Shown here: positions 58,439 to 64,000 of the stretch, one piece after another
Numbering within the stretch: the stretch's first letter is position 1
Layout: every line of letters begins with the position of its first letter
Assembly (NCBI GenBank): GCA_023404955.1
Contig: JAEXZY010000042.1
Coordinates: 12,693 to 76,692, forward strand
Source of the DNA: Actinomycetes bacterium
GTDB lineage: Bacteria > Actinomycetota > Actinomycetes > Mycobacteriales > Mycobacteriaceae
Reading direction: 5' to 3'
DNA length: 64,000 nt
Notes under the pieces: generated by a model
Told to the model about the DNA's origin: nothing
Database searches by the model: none
Seen by the model: only the letters and a program-made list of their open reading frames with translations
Program-made: the position numbers and the translations under genes

Positions 58439-59392
58439 GTGACTGCTCCCCTGGTGCTCCTCGACGGTGCGAGCATGTGGTTCCGCTCGTATTTCGGTGT
58501 GCCGTCGTCGATCACCGCACCCGACGGCCGCCCGGTCAACGCGCTACGGGGCTTCCTCGATGCCGTCGCGACCGTGATCACCCGCGAACAGCCCCGCCGC
58601 CTGGTGGTGTGCCGCGACGACGACTGGCGCCCGCAATGGCGGGTCGACCTGGTGCCGTCGTACAAGGCGCACCGGGTGGTGCAGGAGAATCCCGGCGACG
58701 AGCCCGACGTCGAAGAGGTGCCCGACGAGCTCACCCCGCAGGTCGACATGATCATGGAGATCCTCGACGCGTTCGGCATCGCGACCGCGGGGGCGCCCGA
58801 ACACGAGGCCGACGACGTGCTGGGCACGCTGGCGAGCCGGGAGACGCGCGATCCGGTCGTCGTCGTGAGCGGCGACCGCGATCTGCTGCAGGTCGTGCGT
58901 GACGAGCCCACGCCGGTGCGGGTGCTCTACCTCGGCCGCGGCCTGGCCAAGGCCACGAAGTACGGGCCCGACGAGGTGGCCGAGAACTACGGCGTGCCGA
59001 TCGACCGTGCCGGGCCGGCCTACGCCGAACTCGCCCTGCTGCGCGGCGACCCGTCAGACGGGCTGCCCGGTGTGGCGGGCATCGGCGAGAAGACCGCATC
59101 CGCGCTGCTGACGAAATACGGCTCACTGGAACAGCTGCGCGCCGCGATCGACGATCCGGCGTCGAAACTCCCCAAGGCCCAACGGGCCAAGCTGCGCTCG
59201 GCGGCCGACTATCTGGCCGCGGCCGAACCCGTGGTGCGCGTCGCGACCGATGCGCCGGTCACGTTCTCGACGACCGACGACACGTTGCCGCTGGCCGCCG
59301 AGCACCCGCACAAAGTCGTGGAACTCGCCGAACGCTACGGCGTGTCGTCCTCGATCGGGCGCCTGCAGAAGGCTCTGGACGGGCTGCCCTAA
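58439..59392 (+). CDS. 5'-3' exonuclease (flap-type)
   Basis: A 317-residue stand-alone relative of the polymerase I exonuclease domain. It has VLLDGASMWFRSYFGVPSS, PSYKAHRVVQENP, EADDVLGTLA and VSGDRDLLQVV (metal-binding acids), DPSDGLPGVAGIGEKTASAL (helix-three-turn-helix DNA clamp) and KLRSAADYL. It matches M. tuberculosis Rv2090. It may help with Okazaki fragment or flap processing next to the polymerase A domain. GTG 58439 starts the domain; the open frame before it includes the inverted repeat and is not coding. Confidence 0.88.
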   Translation: MTAPLVLLDGASMWFRSYFGVPSSITAPDGRPVNALRGFLDAVATVITREQPRRLVVCRDDDWRPQWRVDLVPSYKAHRVVQENPGDEPDVEEVPDELTPQVDMIMEILDAFGIATAGAPEHEADDVLGTLASRETRDPVVVVSGDRDLLQVVRDEPTPVRVLYLGRGLAKATKYGPDEVAENYGVPIDRAGPAYAELALLRGDPSDGLPGVAGIGEKTASALLTKYGSLEQLRAAIDDPASKLPKAQRAKLRSAADYLAAAEPVVRVATDAPVTFSTTDDTLPLAAEHPHKVVELAERYGVSSSIGRLQKALDGLP

Positions 59393-59401
59393 CGGGCCGG
59401 C

Positions 59402-60193
59402 CTACTTGGGCCGACCCACTTCGTAGGTGCCGTTGTCGTCCTGGAAGGTGACCGTCACCTGACGCTTGGTGCCGTCGATGCTGACCTCGCAGTTAAAGGT
59501 GTCACCCTTCTTCACCGTGGGGCTGACGCCGTTGTTGCACTTGACGTTGTTGACGTTCTTCGCGCCGTAGCCGTTGGTCTGGTCGGTGAGGATCTGCTGC
59601 ACACCGGTCTGCGCGGCGTTGACGTCGAGCTTGGTGGTCACGAAGAAGCCCGGCTTCCAGAATCCGAGCACCAGCACGACCGCGACGATGATCGCGGCGA
59701 GCACGCCGACGATGGTTCCGATCATGGCCATCGAGCGCTTGGACCCCTCGTCGGCTCCCGGCGCCTGGTAGTTCGGGTACTGCCCGTACTGGCCGGGCTG
59801 CCCCGGCTGGCCGTACTGACCCGGCTGGCCGTACTGCCCCGGCTGACCGTAGGCGCCGGGCTGGCCGTACTGCGGCTGCTGACCGTAGGCGCCGGGCTGA
59901 CCGTACTGCCCCGGGTACCCGGCGGGGTTGGCGCCGTACTGCTCGGTGGACGGGTACTGCTGCGGCGGATACGTGGGCGGGGCAGTGGGCTGCTGGTACT
60001 GCGGGTACTGCTGCGGCGTGTAGGCCGGCGGCTGCCAGGACTGCTGGTCCGGCGCCTGCGGCTGCTGCGACCCGGACGGCGGCTGCCAGCCCTGATTGGC
60101 GGCGGTCTCGCTGGACGGCTGATGCTCCGCGCCAGACTCAGGCTGATGACCCGGCCACTGCTGGTTCGGATCGGATCCCTGCGGTCCGCTCAT
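59402..60193 (-). CDS. DUF4333 membrane protein with Pro/Gln/Tyr/Gly-rich tail
   Basis: A 263-residue protein. Residues 1-155 are low complexity, with PPAYTPQQYP and many GQPGQYGQ units. One membrane helix (SMAMIGTIVGVLAAIIVAVV, about 160-180) follows, then an outer DUF4333 domain (KLDVNAAQTGVQQILTDQTN, VKCNNG, TFNCEVSIDGTKRQVTVTF) with the two conserved Cys. It is the positional match of M. tuberculosis Rv2091c. ATG 60193 has GAGGAGA before it. The role is unknown; a cell-envelope function is likely. Confidence 0.82.
   Translation of the reverse strand: MSGPQGSDPNQQWPGHQPESGAEHQPSSETAANQGWQPPSGSQQPQAPDQQSWQPPAYTPQQYPQYQQPTAPPTYPPQQYPSTEQYGANPAGYPGQYGQPGAYGQQPQYGQPGAYGQPGQYGQPGQYGQPGQPGQYGQYPNYQAPGADEGSKRSMAMIGTIVGVLAAIIVAVVLVLGFWKPGFFVTTKLDVNAAQTGVQQILTDQTNGYGAKNVNNVKCNNGVSPTVKKGDTFNCEVSIDGTKRQVTVTFQDDNGTYEVGRPK
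59770..59935 (-). repeat. Short tandem repeats encoding GQPGQYGQ units
   Basis: The region encoding the Gly/Gln/Pro/Tyr tail is built from imperfect copies of a 12- to 24-base unit reading GGCTGGCCGTACTG on the plus strand. Such tracts change length easily between strains. Confidence 0.7.
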
Positions 60194-60240
60194 TTCTCTC
60201 CTCGGTCGTGCGCGGCTGTGGCGATGTAGCTGGCCACACA

Positions 60241-63000
60241 CTACCCGGCATCAACGGCGACGACGCCGCGCCGAACATCGTTGATGGCGCGTTTCGCGGT
60301 AGCCCTGAGAGCCTGCGACGGCGCGGCGGTGCGGACCTGATCGGCGAGATCGAGGACCTGGCGGCACCACCGCACGAAATCGCCCGCCGGCATCGTGACC
60401 CCGGTGCCGGGATCGCTGGCGGCCAGCGCCGTGGCGAGGTCGCCGGTACTGGCCCACCGGTACATCGCGGCGACGAAACCGTCGTCGGGTTCGCGGCTCG
60501 GCGGGAGCCGGTGCCGCTGCTCATCGGACCGCAACTCAGTCCACAGCCGGCGGGTCCGGTTCAGCGCGCGCCGCAGCCGCCCCGTCGGCACATCGGAGCC
60601 GTCGGCCGCTCCGTGGCTGTCCCGACGCGATTCGTAGAGCACCGAGGACAGGGCGGCGGCGAGCTCAGCCGGGTCGAGGTCGTCCCACACACCGGTGCGC
60701 AGACATTCGGCCACCAGCAGATCGGCCTCGCTGTAGATGCGGGACAGCAGGCGACCGTCCGCGGTGACCGACCGTGTCTCACCGTCTCCCGTGACGTAGC
60801 CGCGCTCGGTGAGCAGTACGACGATCCGGTCGAAGGTGTGCGCAAGGGAGTTCGTCGCGGCCGCGATCTTGCGGCGCAGCGCCTCGTTGTCGCGTTCCAT
60901 CTTCAGGTAGCGCTCGGCCAGGCGCACCTTCTCTTCCCGGTCCGGCAGCTGATGCGCTCGGTGGGCCCGCATCCGGTCGCGCAGCGCGGCCAACTCGGGG
61001 TCGACGTCGGGTTCGTCGGACGGACCGCTGCGGCGCCGGCGCGCCGACGGGACGTCGAGGCCCGCCGCGGCCGACGTCAGTGCTGACGCCAGGTCCCGGC
61101 GCGCGCGGGGGTTGCGGTGCTCGACGCGTTTGGGCAGCGTCATGCGGCCCATCGGCCCGATCGCGCCCGAATAGTCAGCCGAGGAGATCCGACCCGCCCA
61201 GCGGGTCTCCGTCAGGACAAGCGGTCGCGGGTCGTCGTCGTCACGCGCAGGCTCGAGCACGACGGCCAGCCCGCCGCGCCGGCCGTGGGTGATCGTGATG
61301 ATGTCGCCGCGGCGCAGTGCGGTCAGCGCGTCGTTGGCGGCTTGCCGGCGCTGCAGCCGGGAGGACCGTGACTGGGCGCGTTCCCGCTCGCCGATCTGCG
61401 CCCGCAGCCGGGCGTAGTCCAGGATCGGCGCCTGCCGGCCGCCGAACTCGGCGGCCAGCTGGTCGAGCAGCTTCTCGGCCCGCTCGACGCCGCGCACCAA
61501 TCCGACCACCGACCGGTCCGCCTGGTACTGCGCGAACGATCGCTCGAGCAGCTGATGCGCCTGTTCGGGGCCCATCTGGTGCACCAGGTTGATCGTCATG
61601 TTGTAGGTCGGGGCGAAGGAGCTGCGCAGCGGGAACGTCCGCGTCGACGCCAATCCGGCCACCTCTGCCGGGTCGACGTCGGGGTTCCACAGCACCACCG
61701 CGTGACCTTCGACGTCGATGCCGCGCCGGCCGGCGCGGCCCGTCAACTGGGTGTACTCCCCCGGCGTGAGCGGCATGTGCTGCTCACCGTTGAATTTCAC
61801 CAACCGCTCCAGGACCACCGTGCGGGCCGGCATGTTGATGCCCAGCGCCAAGGTCTCCGTCGCGAACACTGCCTTGACCAGTCCCGCAGTGAACAACTCC
61901 TCGACGGTGTGCCGGAACACCGGCAGCATGCCGGCGTGATGGGCAGCCAGGCCGCGCAGCAGTCCTTCGCGCCACTCGTGGAAGTCGAGCACGATCAGGT
62001 CCGAGTCGTTGAGATCGGCGGTGCGACGGTCGACGATCTCGGCGATGCGCGCCCGTTCCGAGTCGGTGGTCAACCGCAGCGACGAGCGAAGGCACTGTTT
62101 GACCGCGGCGTCGCAGCCCGCCCGGGAGAAGATGAACGTGATCGCGGGCAGCAGGTCGCGCTGCTCGAGCACGGTGATCACGTCGGCGCGGCCCGGTGTG
62201 CGGTAGATCGAGGGGCGACCGCCCTGCCCTCCCCGGCCGCCGCGACCCCGAGGCTGCCAGTCGGCGAGCCGATCCGCTTCGCGGCGATGGGCGATGTGGC
62301 GCAACAACTCCGGGTCGACCAGCACATCGCGATCGCGGCGCGGTGGACCCGAGGCGCGGTAGTCGAACAGATCCATCAAGCGTTTGCCGACCAAGACGTG
62401 TTGCCACAGCGGCACCGGTCGGTGCTCGTCGACGACCACGGTGGTGTCGCCGCGCACGGTCTGGATCCAGCCGCCGAACTCCTCGGCGTTGCTCACCGTC
62501 GCCGACAGGCTGACCAGCCGCACGTCGTCGGGCAGGTGCAGGATCACCTCCTCCCACACCGCGCCGCGCATCCGGTCGGCCAGGAAGTGCACCTCATCCA
62601 TGACGACGTACGAAAGTCCGTGCAGGGCAGGAGAATCCGCGTACAGCATGTTGCGCAGCACTTCGGTGGTCATCACCACCACGTCGGCGTCGCCGTTGAT
62701 GTTCTGATCGCCGGTGAGCAGGCCGATGCGCTCGGGCCCGTAGCGGCTCACCAGATCATGGTGCTTCTGGTTGCTCAGGGCTTTGATCGGCGTGGTGTAG
62801 AAGCACTTGCGTCCCGCCGCGAGCGCCAGGTGCACGGCGAACTCGCCGACCACCGTCTTGCCGGCACCGGTGGGGGCGCACACCAGCACGCCGTGGCCCT
62901 GCGCGAGCGCATCGCAGGCGCGGCGCTGAAAACCGTCCAGCGCGAACGGAAGCAGTTCGGTGAACGCCGCGACGGAACCTGACGGCGCGTCAGGTCGCAT
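60241..63000 (-). CDS. helY: Ski2-like DEVH-box helicase HelY
   Basis: A 919-residue superfamily 2 helicase. It has APTGAGKTVVGEFAVHLAL (Walker A), TPIKALSNQKHHDL, GDQNINGDADVVVMTTEVLR, VVMDEVHFLADRMRG (DEVH), LVSLSATVSNAEEFGGW (motif III), ETLALGINMPARTVVLE (motif V) and QLTGRAGRRGIDVEGHAV (motif VI). A helical C-terminal domain follows, ending with a DSHCT-like part. It probably remodels RNA. The ATG at 63000 overlaps tatC by 11 bases, so it is in the tatA-tatC-helY operon as in M. tuberculosis (Rv2092c). Confidence 0.95.
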   Translation of the reverse strand: MRPDAPSGSVAAFTELLPFALDGFQRRACDALAQGHGVLVCAPTGAGKTVVGEFAVHLALAAGRKCFYTTPIKALSNQKHHDLVSRYGPERIGLLTGDQNINGDADVVVMTTEVLRNMLYADSPALHGLSYVVMDEVHFLADRMRGAVWEEVILHLPDDVRLVSLSATVSNAEEFGGWIQTVRGDTTVVVDEHRPVPLWQHVLVGKRLMDLFDYRASGPPRRDRDVLVDPELLRHIAHRREADRLADWQPRGRGGRGGQGGRPSIYRTPGRADVITVLEQRDLLPAITFIFSRAGCDAAVKQCLRSSLRLTTDSERARIAEIVDRRTADLNDSDLIVLDFHEWREGLLRGLAAHHAGMLPVFRHTVEELFTAGLVKAVFATETLALGINMPARTVVLERLVKFNGEQHMPLTPGEYTQLTGRAGRRGIDVEGHAVVLWNPDVDPAEVAGLASTRTFPLRSSFAPTYNMTINLVHQMGPEQAHQLLERSFAQYQADRSVVGLVRGVERAEKLLDQLAAEFGGRQAPILDYARLRAQIGERERAQSRSSRLQRRQAANDALTALRRGDIITITHGRRGGLAVVLEPARDDDDPRPLVLTETRWAGRISSADYSGAIGPMGRMTLPKRVEHRNPRARRDLASALTSAAAGLDVPSARRRRSGPSDEPDVDPELAALRDRMRAHRAHQLPDREEKVRLAERYLKMERDNEALRRKIAAATNSLAHTFDRIVVLLTERGYVTGDGETRSVTADGRLLSRIYSEADLLVAECLRTGVWDDLDPAELAAALSSVLYESRRDSHGAADGSDVPTGRLRRALNRTRRLWTELRSDEQRHRLPPSREPDDGFVAAMYRWASTGDLATALAASDPGTGVTMPAGDFVRWCRQVLDLADQVRTAAPSQALRATAKRAINDVRRGVVAVDAG

Positions 63001-63937
63001 CGTCGTCGATCGACAGCCGCGACGGCGCTGGCACCGGGGACGGCGCGTCGACCGGTTCGGCCGCGCCGATCGGGGCGGCCTCGTCGTCAGCGATGGTGTC
63101 GAGGGCACGCCGCGCCTTGCGCCGATCGTTGAGCCGGGCGACCTGGATCGCCACCTCCAACAGCACGGTCAGCGCCAGCGCCAGCGCCAGCATCGAGAAC
63201 GGGTCCGAGCCGGGCGTGGCGAACGCCGCGAACACGAACAGACCCATGATCAGCCCGCGGCGCCACGCCCGTAGCCGCTCGTAGGTGAGCACACCGACCA
63301 GGTTCAGCATGACGATCAGCAGCGGGAACTCGAAGCTGATCCCGAACACCAGCAGCAGATTGATCAGGAAGCCGAAGTACTGGTCACCGGACAGCGCGGT
63401 CACCTGGACATCGCTGCCGACCGTGAGGAGGAATCCCAGCGCCTTGGACAGCACCACGTAGGCCAGCACGGCGCCGGTGATGAACAGGGCCGCGCCCATC
63501 GTGACGAAGGCGACCGCGAACCGGCGTTCCCGGCTGTAGAGACCGGGCGTGATGAACGCCCACAGCTGATAGAGCCAGACCGGGCAGGCCATCACCAGAC
63601 CCGCCGTCAGGCCAACCTTGAGCCGCAGCATGAACTGGTCGAACGGCGCGGTGGCCAGCAGCCGGCATTCGCCGTCTGGCGCGATGGTGGCGCGCGCCGA
63701 GGCAGGCAGCGAGCAGTAGGGCCCGCGCAACCAGTCACCGAGGCTGGGCAGGCCGAACGCACCGTGGCTGTACCAGATGAAGCCGAGAATGGTGGTCAGC
63801 AGGACCGCCAGCACCGAGATCAGCAGGCGGGTGCGCAGCTCGGTGAGGTGATCGACCAACGACATCGTGCCGTCGGGGTTGACCCGCGACCGGCGCTGCC
63901 GAGGGTCGAGTTTCTTGAAGAGACCAGGGATCTGCAC
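62990..63937 (-). CDS. tatC: Sec-independent protein translocase TatC
   Basis: A 315-residue membrane protein with six membrane segments. MSLVDHLTELRTRLLISVLA is the TatC signature, then APFDQFMLRLKVGLTAGLVM, CPVWLYQLWAFITPGLYSRE, ALSGDQYFGFLINLLLVFGI, SFEFPLL and FAAFATPGSDPFSMLALALA. A polar 60-residue C-terminal tail follows. It is the receptor for twin-arginine signal peptides, such as that of the polyol-binding lipoprotein in this window. The start is GTG 63937. Confidence 0.95.
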   Translation of the reverse strand: MQIPGLFKKLDPRQRRSRVNPDGTMSLVDHLTELRTRLLISVLAVLLTTILGFIWYSHGAFGLPSLGDWLRGPYCSLPASARATIAPDGECRLLATAPFDQFMLRLKVGLTAGLVMACPVWLYQLWAFITPGLYSRERRFAVAFVTMGAALFITGAVLAYVVLSKALGFLLTVGSDVQVTALSGDQYFGFLINLLLVFGISFEFPLLIVMLNLVGVLTYERLRAWRRGLIMGLFVFAAFATPGSDPFSMLALALALTVLLEVAIQVARLNDRRKARRALDTIADDEAAPIGAAEPVDAPSPVPAPSRLSIDDDAT

Positions 63938-64000
63938 GTTCGAAGTGGCCTACCTGTCCACAGGCACTACGACGCGGCCCGGGCACGGGCGCGGGGCGGG
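63938..64000 (-). other. Upstream of tatC: probable end of tatA, not resolved
   Basis: By synteny tatA should end just before tatC. On the minus strand one frame stops with TAG at 63967-63969 after a Pro/Arg/Ala-rich run, and a second frame stops with TAG at 63950-63952. Too little is visible to decide which frame is tatA, so I only note the position. Confidence 0.3.

Noticed and set aside
1..64000. tRNA or rRNA genes, CRISPR arrays, insertion sequences, prophage or attachment sites
   Set aside because: No tRNA-like T-loop/anticodon pattern, regularly spaced repeats, transposase motifs or integrase genes were seen by eye; a tRNAscan or ISfinder search would settle it.

Overview
This is a 64 kb stretch of a GC-rich actinobacterial chromosome, most likely a fast-growing mycobacterium (Mycolicibacterium type). 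The main evidence is the right-hand half. There rbpA, ppm1, lnt, an amidohydrolase, fxsA, cobN, cobG-cobH-cobIJ, cobL, a short-chain dehydrogenase, an F420-type flavin/deazaflavin oxidoreductase, an M24 peptidase, a 5'-3' exonuclease, a DUF4333 protein, helY and tatC follow the order known from M. tuberculosis Rv2049c to Rv2093c. As in M. smegmatis, ppm1 and lnt are separate overlapping genes. No tRNA, rRNA, CRISPR array, insertion sequence or prophage was seen.

Left part (1 to 6.9 kb) is accessory: the end of a polyamine-type ABC permease, a small nitroreductase-like protein, an EamA exporter, a frameshifted DUF222/HNH gene, a DUF1330 protein, and a divergent TetR / FAD-monooxygenase / MFS exporter module whose monooxygenase is frameshifted.

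6.9 to 17.7 kb is a complete four-carbon polyol (erythritol/threitol) catabolic locus. It has a zinc dehydrogenase (EltD type), a lipoprotein-binding-protein ABC importer with two permeases and two different ATPases, a DhaK-DhaL fused kinase (DerK type) and an RpiB-like isomerase (DerI type), all in one tightly overlapping operon. A SorC regulator and an SDR dehydrogenase (DthD type) are divergent to it. Two FGGY kinases around a LysR regulator follow (17.7 to 21.5 kb), then a DoxX-like protein with nine exact-length 11-residue repeats, an RDD protein, and a gluconate module (gntP-gntK, divergent GntR).

25.9 to 36.6 kb holds a triple-DUF4333 lipoprotein, an SCO6745-like protein, a YnfA-like protein, a copper amine oxidase with a carboxylesterase, another lipoprotein, a membrane protein and an ssuCBAD alkanesulfonate operon. 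From 36.6 kb the conserved mycobacterial core begins. Between cobN and cobG lie an osmoprotectant-type ABC transporter and a TauD-family dioxygenase.

The most unusual thing found is upstream of cobN. A Crp-consensus palindrome is followed by a leader that can fold into a three-way junction whose closing 10-bp stem holds the Shine-Dalgarno sequence of a 32-residue membrane peptide, and cobN follows that peptide. Other points worth a look are a Q-loop Gln-to-Glu change shared by both polyol-importer ATPases, promoter/operator overlap at the TetR and SorC genes, a SigH/SigE-type promoter at rbpA, and a 20-bp-paired inverted repeat between the peptidase and exonuclease genes.
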